In this document: piece after piece, positions 1-6,784 of the stretch
Layout: the number at the start of each line of letters is the position of its first letter
How positions within the stretch are numbered: the stretch's first letter is position 1
Assembly: GCA_963926355.1 (NCBI GenBank)
Contig: CAWUWW010000021.1
Span: 1 to 16,280 of the forward strand
Length of the DNA: 16,280 bases
Direction: 5' to 3'
From: SCGC-AAA076-P13 sp963926355
GTDB taxonomy: Bacteria; Pseudomonadota; Gammaproteobacteria; Magnimaribacterales; D2472
Position numbers and translations under genes: made by a program
The notes under the pieces: generated by a model
Databases searched by the model: none
Told to the model about the DNA's origin: nothing
What the model saw: only the letters and a program-made list of their open reading frames with translations

Positions 1-20
1 TAATTAGAAAGCTATTCTTA

Positions 21-49
21 ATGACATTAAGTTGAAACTTTTCTATAAT
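21..49 (+). promoter_or_regulatory. Predicted sigma70 promoter of tRNA-Phe
   Basis: A perfect -10 hexamer TATAAT lies at 44-49. A -35-like ATGACA (5 of 6 matches to TTGACA) lies at 21-26, with the ideal 17-bp spacer. The expected start site is near 56, giving a short leader of about 9 nt before the tRNA at 65. Elements and spacing are seen in the sequence; promoter function is inferred. Confidence 0.6.
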
Positions 50-64
50 CCAATCTCACTTATA

Positions 65-140
65 GGCCTGATAGCTCAGTCGGTAGAGCAAAGGATTGAA
101 AATCCTTGTGTCGGTGGTTCGATTCCACCTCAGGCCACCA
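65..140 (+). tRNA. tRNA-Phe (anticodon GAA)
   Basis: A complete cloverleaf can be folded by eye. The acceptor stem GGCCTGA (65-71) pairs perfectly with TCAGGCC (130-136). The D stem is GCTC/GAGC (74-77/86-89). The anticodon stem AAGGA/TCCTT encloses the loop TTGAAAA, with anticodon GAA at 98-100. The T arm is GGTGG/CCACC around TTCGATT. The CCA tail (138-140) is encoded in the DNA. It decodes UUC and UUU. The gene ends only 5 nt before the stop codon of the opposing homocysteine methyltransferase gene, and no intrinsic terminator is visible after it. Confidence 0.97.
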
Positions 141-145
141 TCCTA

Positions 146-1204
146 CTAGGCTTTATCTCCATAATTTTGCATATGTTCTGCGGTTCTTTCGTTATCACCA
201 TACATAAAATGATTAGACATATTTTCTCTATACTTGCTAGCGGGAACAGTTAAACCAGCTGCTTCAGCAACTTCTCTGATATGCATTGGCGTTGCACCAC
301 AGCAAACACCAAGATAGTTTATGCCCAGCTCATATGCCTCTTTAGCAAAAGCTCGCATCTCATACCTATTACAATACAAAGGATCTAAGGCAGTTGGGAA
401 AGTTCTTCCATGAGGTGCGGGGCATGAGCAACCACTGCCATCAGGTAAATTAAAAAATGTAGGGTTTTCAGAGGTTGTTCTATATGGAAGTGGTAAAGCC
501 CCCATATGGCAACTTATTGCTTTTCTAATTTCTTTTAGATAAGGCATCATCGTATCAGGGCCTCTAAAGCAGTTCATACCAACAACATCAGCACCTCTTT
601 GCTCAAGCTCTTTACATGTATCAATTATTGAGACACCATCTCTCATGATATTTTCAGCCATAGGGGCAATGGTTATTACAGAAGGAAGTCCTGATTTTTG
701 AATGATGTCTAATGCCATATATGCCTCTTCAGCGTAATAGAATGTTTCTCCTATCAACATATCAGCCCCTTCATCAACCGACCATTCAACCATTTCACTA
801 AACATCCTTTCAACTTCAGCTTGGGCTTCAGAATTACCTTCTTCCCATATGTTTGAATTTGAGATATTGCCTGCCATTAAGTTAGCCTCACCTCCGCCAA
901 TAGGATTGTCTGCAACTTTCTTAGCAATTTTTAAGGCGGCTCTGTTTAAAGGCTCTAAAAGATCTTCTTTTCCAATAACTCTCATTTTTTCTCTATGGGC
1001 ATTATAAGTAAAAGCTTCCACAACATCTGATCCAGCATGTTGAAAATCTTTGTGGAGGTTTTCTAATGCCTCAGGGTGCTCTAAAGACACCATAGGTACA
1101 AACTCTCCTGAGGCAAGATAGCCTCTCTTTTCCATTTCAAATAAGAAACCTTCAGCGCATATTACTGGACCGTTATTCAACCTTTCAATTAATTGTCTTT
1201 TCAT
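146..1204 (-). CDS. Homocysteine S-methyltransferase, BHMT-like
   Basis: A 352-residue protein of the pfam S-methyl_trans family, which makes methionine by moving a methyl group to homocysteine on a zinc-bound TIM barrel. It resembles animal and marine bacterial betaine-homocysteine methyltransferase from the N-terminus (an EKRGY block near residue 26-30, then LEHPEA) to the C-terminus. The three zinc cysteines are present: one in GMNCF and a pair in GVCCGA. Against the human BHMT sequence as I remember it, the betaine-binding aromatics appear replaced (Trp44 by Phe, Tyr77 by Asn, Tyr160 by Thr), and the DGG near the N-terminus reads AEG. The methyl donor may therefore not be glycine betaine. 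The start is ATG with a GAGGA ribosome site about 9 nt upstream (1214-1218). A promoter and a leader of about 100 nt precede it. Family assignment is firm; substrate is open. Confidence 0.88.
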   Translation of the reverse strand: MKRQLIERLNNGPVICAEGFLFEMEKRGYLASGEFVPMVSLEHPEALENLHKDFQHAGSDVVEAFTYNAHREKMRVIGKEDLLEPLNRAALKIAKKVADNPIGGGEANLMAGNISNSNIWEEGNSEAQAEVERMFSEMVEWSVDEGADMLIGETFYYAEEAYMALDIIQKSGLPSVITIAPMAENIMRDGVSIIDTCKELEQRGADVVGMNCFRGPDTMMPYLKEIRKAISCHMGALPLPYRTTSENPTFFNLPDGSGCSCPAPHGRTFPTALDPLYCNRYEMRAFAKEAYELGINYLGVCCGATPMHIREVAEAAGLTVPASKYRENMSNHFMYGDNERTAEHMQNYGDKA

Positions 1205-1232
1205 TTTATCTATTCCTCAATATCTTTAATAT

Positions 1233-1301
1233 GTAAGACCCCTGGGAATAAAATTCCGTTTTAGCTCCTTATTTTAAATCGCGGCAATAGGATCAACTTA
1301 C
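1233..1301 (-). promoter_or_regulatory. Possible cis-regulatory RNA leader of the BHMT-like gene
   Basis: In minus-strand RNA, GUAAG (1301-1297) can pair with CUUAC (1237-1233), enclosing the whole element. Inside, CCUAUU (1291-1286) can pair with AAUAAGG (1273-1267, one bulge). The loop's CCG (1284-1282) can pair with CGG (1258-1256) as a pseudoknot. A perfect hairpin GGAAU-UUU-AUUCC (1257-1245) uses two of the same G residues, so pseudoknot and hairpin would exclude each other. The loop holds GAUUUAAA and the downstream strand GCUAAAA, words I associate with SAM-II and SAM-V aptamers. Their order and the 7-nt spacing do not fit SAM-II as I know it. This is a suggestive leader in front of a methionine gene, not an identified riboswitch. 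Confidence 0.3.
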
Positions 1302-1311
1302 GATTAATATA

Positions 1312-1341
1312 ATTCTAGATTAGTTTTGGTAATTATGTAAA
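1312..1341 (-). promoter_or_regulatory. Predicted sigma70 promoter of the BHMT-like gene
   Basis: Read on the minus strand, a -35-like TTTACA (5 of 6; 1336-1341) is followed after 18 bp by TAGAAT (5 of 6; 1312-1317). The start site would fall near 1305, giving a leader of about 100 nt that begins just before the GUAAG half of the possible closing stem described in the leader entry. Elements are seen; function is inferred. Confidence 0.45.
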
Positions 1342-1406
1342 GATTTTTCTTTTCTTAATGAGCAATATAAACTAATACATATAGAAAAAACCTAATAGGA
1401 AAAACC

Positions 1407-1889
1407 ATGGCATCTTTTGATATTAAATCAGAAATAAATATTCACGAATTAACAAATGCAGTAGATCAAGCTAACAGAGTTTTAAAAGCAAGATTTGATT
1501 TCAAGGGAACAGGTGCTGAATTTACTCTTGGAGATAAACAAATTCTCCTTTCAGCAAAAGAAGATTTTCAAATTAAACAGATGGAGCCTGTTTTGCACGA
1601 ATCTCTCTCTAAACGCGGTATAGATATAAAAATTTTAAAACCAGGGGATGTGGAAGTATCAAACCTAGCCGCTAGACAAGAAATTGTCCTTCAAGAAGGA
1701 ATTGATAGAGAGCTAGCTAAAAAAATAACAACACTCGTAAAACAATCTAAGGTAAAAGTTCAAGCTTCAGTTCAAGGTGAAAGTGTTCGTATTAATGGAA
1801 AAAAGAGAGATGAGCTTCAGCAAATCATTCAAGTTATAAGGGATGAGAAATATGATCTTCCTCTTCAATTTAATAATTTCAGAGATTAA
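1407..1889 (+). CDS. yajQ: YajQ family nucleotide-binding protein
   Basis: A 160-residue protein, close to the usual family length of about 163, starting with the typical MASFDIKSEI. The family has a double ferredoxin-like fold. Members bind nucleotides or RNA, and some (for example in Xanthomonas) bind cyclic di-GMP and act with transcription factors; that role is unproven here. Family-typical blocks include the central FDFKGT and the C-terminal INGKKRDELQQ with a final PLQFNNFRD. Translation starts at ATG after a weak TAGGA. It is the first gene of a tight plus-strand cluster, and the next gene starts 2 nt after its stop. A promoter must lie in 1320-1400, but no strong consensus is visible there. 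Confidence 0.93.
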   Translation: MASFDIKSEINIHELTNAVDQANRVLKARFDFKGTGAEFTLGDKQILLSAKEDFQIKQMEPVLHESLSKRGIDIKILKPGDVEVSNLAARQEIVLQEGIDRELAKKITTLVKQSKVKVQASVQGESVRINGKKRDELQQIIQVIRDEKYDLPLQFNNFRD

Positions 1890-1891
1890 TA

Positions 1892-2872
1892 ATGATATCA
1901 AAATTCCAAACACCTTTAAATTCTGGGTTTGAGCAAACAACTGAGCCTGATGAAATTCTAGAAAATATTAATCTATCTGGTAAAACCGTAATTATTACTG
2001 GTGGGTATTCAGGAATAGGATTAGAAACTACAAAGGCCCTTAAGTCAAAAGGTGCTAGGGTTATAGTTCCTGCAAAAAGAGTTGATGTAGCTATTGAAAG
2101 GCTTGAAGGAATTATCTCAAAGCAAGATATTGTTGAGATGGATTTAGGGAACTTGAATTCTATTCAAAAATTTACTGACTCTTTTAAAGAGCAAAATACC
2201 CCCTTAGATATCTTAATTAATAATGCTGGCATTATGGCATGCCCGGAAACAAGAATATCTAATGGCTGGGAAAGTCAATTCGCTATCAACCAAGTGGGTC
2301 ATTTTTTATTTACTAAAGAGCTTATGGACTCTATGAAAGATGCTAAAGGATCGCGCCTGGTTAGTTTATCTTCCTCAGCACATTCATTATCAGGAATCCT
2401 ATGGGACGACATACATTTTAATAATAACCCTTACGACAAGTGGATTGCTTATGGTCAATCAAAAACCGCTTCATCTCTTCTAGCTATAGAGTTTGATAGG
2501 CTTATGAAAGATTATGGGGGAAGAGGTTTTGCTGTGCACCCTGGTGGAATTATTACTCCCCTGCAACGACATCTTGGAAATGAAGAAATGGTAACTCTTG
2601 GCTGGAAAAAAGAAGATGGCTCCTTGTCTGACATGGCAGCAAGTTTTTTTAAATCTACCTCACAAGGAGCTGGGACAACGTTGTGGTGCGCAACAAGCAC
2701 AATGCTTGATGGGCTAGGAGGAGTCTTTTGTGAGAACTGTGATATTGCAGAAAGAAAAGTAAATATTGATGAGACAATAAAAAGATTTTTTGGAGTTGCA
2801 GACTGGGCTATTGACTCAGATGAGGCAACTAGGCTTTGGATTGAAACAGAAAAAATAATTCAAAAAAATTAA
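1892..2872 (+). CDS. Short-chain dehydrogenase/reductase, retinol dehydrogenase/WWOX-like
   Basis: A 326-residue Rossmann-fold oxidoreductase of the classical SDR superfamily. The cofactor glycine motif TGGYSGIG is at residues 36-43, NNAG at 110-113, the catalytic serine is within SLSSSAHS (about 160-162), and YGQSK places Tyr187 and Lys191. The NNAGIMACPETR block and the following NQVGHF resemble retinol-dehydrogenase-like and WWOX-type SDRs. The protein is longer than a minimal SDR of about 250 residues, with an N-terminal lead of about 30 residues and a C-terminal extension. The substrate cannot be read from sequence. The gene starts 2 nt after yajQ and ends 2 nt before the iminopeptidase gene, so co-transcription is likely. 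Confidence 0.88.
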   Translation: MISKFQTPLNSGFEQTTEPDEILENINLSGKTVIITGGYSGIGLETTKALKSKGARVIVPAKRVDVAIERLEGIISKQDIVEMDLGNLNSIQKFTDSFKEQNTPLDILINNAGIMACPETRISNGWESQFAINQVGHFLFTKELMDSMKDAKGSRLVSLSSSAHSLSGILWDDIHFNNNPYDKWIAYGQSKTASSLLAIEFDRLMKDYGGRGFAVHPGGIITPLQRHLGNEEMVTLGWKKEDGSLSDMAASFFKSTSQGAGTTLWCATSTMLDGLGGVFCENCDIAERKVNIDETIKRFFGVADWAIDSDEATRLWIETEKIIQKN

Positions 2873-2874
2873 AA

Positions 2875-3837
2875 ATGTCTCAGCAACTTTCTTTATATCC
2901 TCCATGTAACCCATATGATTCTGGGTTTCTAAGTGCGGATGGTCATGAAATATATTATGAGCAATGTGGCAATCCAAATGGGAAACCTGCTGTATTTCTT
3001 CATGGCGGCCCAGGAGGAGGGGGAAGTGTGAAAGTTAGACAATTCTTTAATCCCGCTATCTATCGAATTATTATTTTTGATCAGCGCGGGTGCGGAAGAA
3101 GTAAGCCTCATGGCTGTCTTGAAAATAATACTACTTGGGATTTAGTTGCTGATATTGAAAGTCTTAAAATAACCCTTGGCATTAAAAAATGGTTAGTCTT
3201 TGGTGGCTCTTGGGGGAGTACGCTTGCATTAGCCTATGCACAGACACACCCCAATTCAGTTAGTGAAATGATCCTAAGAGGTATTTTTATGCTCAGAAAG
3301 AAGGAGCTAGACTGGTTCTACCAAGAGGGTGCCAGTAATATTTATCCAGAGGCATGGCAGCATTTTTTAAAGCCTATTGCTGAAAATAAGCGGGATGACT
3401 TGATGGGCGCTTATTATGAAATATTTCAGAATGCAGATGAAAAGGTAAAATTAGAAGCAGCAATAGCATGGTCTAAATGGGAAGGCTCATCAAGCAGCTT
3501 AGCTTATAGACCAGAGATGAATAATGGTTTTTCAGAACCAAGGTTTGCTCTGGCTTTTGCTCTTATAGAGAATCATTACTTTGTTAATAAGGGCTTTCTA
3601 GAGCATGAAAACCAGTTAATTGAAACCAACATAGATATTATAAGATCTATTCCAGCAGTTATCGTCCAAGGTAGATATGACATGGTATGCCCTATGATTA
3701 CTGCTTGGGAGCTTTCGCAGAACTGGCCAGAAGCCAAATTAATTGTGGCGCCCTCCTCAGGGCATACTGCTTTTGAATCAGAGATAACTCATGAGTTAAT
3801 TAAAGCAACTGACATTTTTGGTAAAAGTTTTGGATAA
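2875..3837 (+). CDS. pip: Proline iminopeptidase (alpha/beta hydrolase, S33)
   Basis: A 320-residue cytosolic serine peptidase that removes N-terminal proline from peptides (EC 3.4.11.5). The oxyanion-hole motif HGGPGG is at residues 43-48, the DQRGCGRS block at 69-76, and the nucleophile elbow GGSWGS at 110-115 (Ser112). The other triad members are Asp269 in GRYD and His297 in SSGHT. Length and block order match bacterial Pip of about 315-320 residues. There is no signal peptide. The start ATG comes 2 nt after the SDR stop. Its 3' end overlaps the start of the kinase gene. It probably helps recycle amino acids from peptides. Confidence 0.93.
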   Translation: MSQQLSLYPPCNPYDSGFLSADGHEIYYEQCGNPNGKPAVFLHGGPGGGGSVKVRQFFNPAIYRIIIFDQRGCGRSKPHGCLENNTTWDLVADIESLKITLGIKKWLVFGGSWGSTLALAYAQTHPNSVSEMILRGIFMLRKKELDWFYQEGASNIYPEAWQHFLKPIAENKRDDLMGAYYEIFQNADEKVKLEAAIAWSKWEGSSSSLAYRPEMNNGFSEPRFALAFALIENHYFVNKGFLEHENQLIETNIDIIRSIPAVIVQGRYDMVCPMITAWELSQNWPEAKLIVAPSSGHTAFESEITHELIKATDIFGKSFG

Positions 3838-4318
3838 TATCTCCTTCATTGGCATGGCTGGCTCAGGAAAATCTACTCTGGGCAAAGCATTATCAGAAAT
3901 TTTAAGCACGAGCTTTGTAGATACTGATTTGCTTATAGAAGATAAGTTTATGCAGTCGCTAGAAGAGCTTAAACAGTCAAAAGGATATAAATTTGTGAGG
4001 CTTGCGGAAGAGGGAATTATTTTAAATTTACAGAATGATATTAAAGTAATATCAACAGGGGGAAGCGCTATCTACTCTGATAAAGCAATATCTTACTTAA
4101 ACTCTTTTTCAAAGATAGTCTATATATCAACTCCTTTAGATGTGATTAAATCAAGAATTGGAGTTGGCCAAGAAAGAGGCTTAGCTGTTGCTGAAGGGAC
4201 AACCATTGAAGATACCTATTCGGAGAGAAAGCCTCTCTATGAAAAATGGGCTCAATTAACATTAGATGGAACTAAACCCATTAATGATCTTGTTAAGGAC
4301 ATTATTCGAGGCCTTTGA
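3830..4318 (+). CDS. Shikimate kinase family protein
   Basis: About 162 residues from TTG at 3830, a normal length for AroK/AroL. An alternative TTG at 3818 gives 166; I prefer 3830 because a weak GGTAA lies 7 nt upstream and the P-loop is then at the usual distance. The P-loop GMAGSGKS is at residues 8-15. The DTD pair (31 and 33) binds magnesium and shikimate in this family, Arg57 matches the conserved substrate arginine, and the lid arginine is in QERG. A late arginine is in SERKPLYEKWA. One departure: the substrate motif GGG reads GGS (77-79), and the GE before the conserved FR is missing. It could be the real shikimate kinase or a related kinase. It overlaps pip by 8 nt and is not beside aroB. 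Confidence 0.72.
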   Translation: MDNISFIGMAGSGKSTLGKALSEILSTSFVDTDLLIEDKFMQSLEELKQSKGYKFVRLAEEGIILNLQNDIKVISTGGSAIYSDKAISYLNSFSKIVYISTPLDVIKSRIGVGQERGLAVAEGTTIEDTYSERKPLYEKWAQLTLDGTKPINDLVKDIIRGL

Positions 4319-4320
4319 AT

Positions 4321-4995
4321 ATGAATAAAAAAATATTAATCGCCGGGGCATCTGGATTGGTTGGTGGAGAAATTTTAGGCATATTAAATAACAAAAGTAC
4401 TGACATCGTGCTTATATCAAGGCGACCTTTAAATTTAAACTTACCCAATATCAAAGAGTGTATTGTAAATTTTGAAGAGCTAGCGAATGAGGCAAATTTT
4501 CCACCAGTTGATCATTTATACATTGCACTAGGGAAAAGACTTGATACCTCTGAGCTTTTATATATAAAGAAAAATAACAGAGAGGGTTTTATAAAAGTTG
4601 ATCATGACTATGTCATAGCATTAGCAAAAAAAGCATTTCTTATGGGGGCCAGATCAATATCAATTGTTTCTGCTATAGGCGTCAATGAGAATTCAATGAA
4701 TCTATATTTAAAAACAAAAGGAAGGGTTGAGGAAGAAATAAAATTAATTGGGTATCATCAAGTTGTAATAGCCAAACCAGGGCATTTGCTAGGAGCAAGA
4801 TCAGGAGATAAATTCCGAATTGAAGTACCTTTTATTGAATTCTTTACAAAAATATTAGAGCCTTTAATGATTGGGCCTTTAAGAAGCTTTAGAAATATAT
4901 CTGCAAAAAAAGTTGCAAAAGCCATGATCTCATCAATGGAGGATGAGACAGGGGGAGTCATCACGCTAACTTATAAAGATTTTATAAAAAACTAG
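4321..4995 (+). CDS. Atypical SDR, NAD(P)-binding (HTATIP2-like)
   Basis: A 224-residue Rossmann-fold protein. GASGLVG at residues 9-15 is the dinucleotide motif of atypical SDRs, and the YLKTKGRVEEEI block resembles the HTATIP2/TIP30 group, which has a Y-x2-TKG-x-VE motif. The cofactor is probably NADP; the reaction is unknown. I chose ATG at 4321 over the in-frame TTG at 4315, because CGAGG at 4307-4311 sits at a good ribosome-binding distance from the ATG. Its TAG stop shares the palindrome CTAG with the stop of the opposing small membrane protein. It is the last gene of the yajQ-led cluster. Confidence 0.78.
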   Translation: MNKKILIAGASGLVGGEILGILNNKSTDIVLISRRPLNLNLPNIKECIVNFEELANEANFPPVDHLYIALGKRLDTSELLYIKKNNREGFIKVDHDYVIALAKKAFLMGARSISIVSAIGVNENSMNLYLKTKGRVEEEIKLIGYHQVVIAKPGHLLGARSGDKFRIEVPFIEFFTKILEPLMIGPLRSFRNISAKKVAKAMISSMEDETGGVITLTYKDFIKN

Positions 4996-5255
4996 GTAAG
5001 TTTTTTTTGCGCGTTATCTAATTTTCTTATTGCATAAACTGAATTTAAAAACCAAAAAGCAGAAGCAAAAAAGAAATAGTAAAGGCCTGCATATAGCTGC
5101 ACAACCATTGCTAATGAACTACCAGCAGCCATTGCCATGAATCCAATAATCTTTTTATTATACTTATTTGAGATAATAAGAGGTGCGGCTACTATAGTAC
5201 CGAAAAAGACACTGCCAATCTGAAGGATATCAATGATATTCATACTGATAAGCAT
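4992..5255 (-). CDS. Small integral membrane protein, unknown function
   Basis: An 87-residue hydrophobic protein with about three predicted membrane helices: roughly residues 8-28, 36-55 and 58-76. A basic loop (NKYNKK) follows the first helix and the C-terminal tail is charged (RKLDNAQKKLT). I do not recognise the family with confidence; its pattern loosely recalls small PnuC/YgjV-like membrane proteins. A second in-frame ATG at 5243 would remove four residues. Neither start has a clear ribosome site. A TATACT (-10-like, 5273-5278 on the minus strand) lies just upstream of the first ATG, so that start is plausible with a very short leader. Confidence 0.6.
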   Translation of the reverse strand: MLISMNIIDILQIGSVFFGTIVAAPLIISNKYNKKIIGFMAMAAGSSLAMVVQLYAGLYYFFFASAFWFLNSVYAIRKLDNAQKKLT

Positions 5256-5383
5256 AAAGAATTGTGCTTATGAGTATAATTATAGGAGAATTATGATAGT
5301 TTTTTTTAAAAAGTAAATAACTATTTGAACTATTTTTATATGCTGTAGTCTAATAATGTAGACACATATTTACAGGAGAGAAT

Positions 5384-5854
5384 ATGAAAAATTTATTAAC
5401 ATTAATTATGGTTATATCCATGTCATCTAACCTTGCTGCTGACCATCATAAAAATGATAAAAAGCTTAAAAAACAACACCCTAATAAATTATTAGATACT
5501 AAAGCTTGCAAGGAAACTAAAGAAGGTATTGGGTGGCTTCTTGGAGCCGCTGATAAGGTTTTTGATGAAATAAAAGAGCAAGGTAAAAATAAAGACAAGG
5601 CTTGGAATGATGAGATGTGGATGAAGGCATCTTTCATGTCCAATCTAGCTGCAAATTATTCCACGGTATACGATGTATGGTGCAAAAGCGAAGCTCGCAA
5701 TAAGATGAAAAAAAAGATAATTAAGAAAAAGTTAAGCTCGGATGATAAAGATATAAAAGTTTTGATTAAGAAAATTATAGCTGACAAAGAACTCTTTGAA
5801 GAGCATGAGTGGATATCAGACGGAGAAGAGATTGAGGTTATTGTTCTAGACTAA
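5384..5854 (+). CDS. Predicted secreted lysine-rich protein, unknown function
   Basis: A 156-residue protein with a classical signal peptide: a short basic start, a hydrophobic core at about residues 4-15, and a likely cut after the NLAA at 16-19. The mature part is highly charged and rich in Lys, Asp and Glu, with just two cysteines (42 and 100) that could form one disulfide in the periplasm. A tryptophan- and methionine-rich middle (about 73-99) is the most protein-like part, and a lysine-rich patch lies at 107-116. No family is recognised. An excellent ribosome site AGGAG at 5374-5378, five bases before the ATG, supports it as a real gene. It is monocistronic, and its stop overlaps the stop of the opposing gene by 4 nt. 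Confidence 0.7.
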   Translation: MKNLLTLIMVISMSSNLAADHHKNDKKLKKQHPNKLLDTKACKETKEGIGWLLGAADKVFDEIKEQGKNKDKAWNDEMWMKASFMSNLAANYSTVYDVWCKSEARNKMKKKIIKKKLSSDDKDIKVLIKKIIADKELFEEHEWISDGEEIEVIVLD

Positions 5855-6075
5855 AACTTACCTCTTTGGAATCTCATTCTTATTGAATAAACCCTAAGAA
5901 GAGCAACAAAAGTCAGGATCGACTGAGTAAATATAGAAATAGTTATTGGGTTAGACCAACTCCAATTATCAATAGTTAACCAGAGTAAAAATGTTTGTAA
6001 TGGAAAATTAATTACAGCTCCCATCATTACAACAATTACTGCCTCTCTAAAAGCTACTTTTTCTGTTTTATTCAT
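5851..6075 (-). CDS. Small membrane protein, DUF7220-like
   Basis: A 74-residue protein with two predicted membrane helices (about residues 13-33 and 43-61) and a basic C-terminus. The end pattern FTxxxxTFxxxLRxYxxRMRF resembles small DUF7220-type proteins often seen in phages and proteobacteria, whose hallmark is an R-x-Y-x2-R-x2-F tail. The similarity is judged by eye. No function is known. The ATG overlaps the TGA of the upstream ybjQ-like gene as ATGA (6072-6075), which suggests translational coupling. At its 3' end the TAG stop overlaps the TAA of the opposing secreted-protein gene. Confidence 0.65.
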   Translation of the reverse strand: MNKTEKVAFREAVIVVMMGAVINFPLQTFLLWLTIDNWSWSNPITISIFTQSILTFVALLRVYSIRMRFQRGKF

Positions 6076-6410
6076 AAACCTTCCTCTTTAATTTTAATAC
6101 CGGTGCCATAGGCAAGAATCTCTGACGCTCCCTGTGTGATTGTCGAGGTTTGAAACCTAAATGCAATAATTGCATTTGCGCCCTTAGATTTTGCGTCATC
6201 AATCATTCTTTTGTAAGCTTGCTCTCTAGCTGATGTTAGTAATTTAGAATACCCCACTATCTCACCACCAATTATATTTTTTAAACTAGCAAAAATATCA
6301 CTACCAAGATTTCTAGATCTCACGGTACTGCCCTGAACAATGCCAATATTTTCTATAATTTCAAAACCTGCTATTTCATTGGCCGATACTACTATAAAAT
6401 TGTCTTCCAT
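6072..6410 (-). CDS. ybjQ: YbjQ family (DUF74) protein
   Basis: A 112-residue protein of the YbjQ/UPF0145 family, which forms small pentameric beta-alpha proteins sometimes labelled heavy-metal binding; the function is unknown. Typical blocks are present: GFEIIENIGIVQGSTVRSRN near the N-terminus, LLTSAREQAYKRM in the middle, and the signature KSKGANAIIAFRFQTS. The frame stays open 14 codons further upstream. I chose the ATG at 6408-6410 because AAGGA lies just before it and the resulting length matches the family (about 107). The next gene is coupled by an ATGA overlap. The opposing hspQ starts only 36 nt away. Confidence 0.85.
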   Translation of the reverse strand: MEDNFIVVSANEIAGFEIIENIGIVQGSTVRSRNLGSDIFASLKNIIGGEIVGYSKLLTSAREQAYKRMIDDAKSKGANAIIAFRFQTSTITQGASEILAYGTGIKIKEEGL

Positions 6411-6446
6411 GACATTTTCCTTTAAATGGTTTAATTTATAAATATA

Positions 6447-6779
6447 ATGCAAGAATTAATAGAAGCAAGGTTTTCCATAGGAAATATTGTTAAACATCGA
6501 TATTTGAACTTCAAAGGTGTTATTTTTGACCTAGATCCTTCATTTAATAATACAGAAGAATGGTATCTGGCTATCCCCAAGGAAATAAGGCCAATAAAAG
6601 AGCAGCCTTTTTACCATCTCTTCGCTGAAAATGAAGAAATATTTTATATAGCTTATGTATCTGAACAGAATTTACTAATTGATGATTCTAATAAGAAGTG
6701 TAATCATCCTAATATTAAGCAAGTTTTTTCTCATTTTGATGGAATAAAATATATGCCTCACCCAAGCTCTAAGAATTAA
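6447..6779 (+). CDS. hspQ: HspQ (YccV-like) protein
   Basis: A 110-residue protein of the HspQ/YccV family. In enterobacteria HspQ binds hemimethylated oriC DNA and acts as a specificity enhancer of the Lon protease. Family blocks include FSIGNIVKHRYLNFKGVIFDLDP at residues 9-31 (E. coli has FSIGQQVRH and a VVVDIDP), then PFYHLFAE and the later YVSEQNL. The ATG lacks a Shine-Dalgarno sequence and is preceded by AT-rich TTTATAAATATA, so a -10 element could lie directly upstream and the mRNA could be leaderless. It starts 36 nt from the divergent ybjQ and ends 5 nt from the opposing aminotransferase gene. Confidence 0.87.
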   Translation: MQELIEARFSIGNIVKHRYLNFKGVIFDLDPSFNNTEEWYLAIPKEIRPIKEQPFYHLFAENEEIFYIAYVSEQNLLIDDSNKKCNHPNIKQVFSHFDGIKYMPHPSSKN

Positions 6780-6784
6780 TTTAG

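Noticed and set aside
32..37. TTGAAA as a -35 element of the tRNA-Phe promoter
   Set aside because: It is only 6 bp from TATAAT; ATGACA at 21-26 gives the correct 17-bp spacing.
32..253. 73-residue plus-strand open frame over tRNA-Phe
   Set aside because: It runs through the tRNA and then antisense to the BHMT-like gene; no recognisable protein and no ribosome site.
2512..2700. 62-residue minus-strand open frame inside the SDR gene
   Set aside because: Antisense shadow of a conserved SDR; the same reasoning applies to the other short antisense frames, at 2929-3111, 5446-5643, 7481-7687, 13494-13679 and 14230-14478.
5325..5357. TTGAAC / TAATAAT as promoter of the secreted-protein gene
   Set aside because: The spacing is 20 bp, too long for a convincing sigma70 promoter; the true promoter stays unassigned.
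6411..6452. N-terminal extension of the ybjQ gene up to 6452
   Set aside because: The extra 14 residues are not family-like; the ATG at 6408-6410 has AAGGA upstream and gives the family length.
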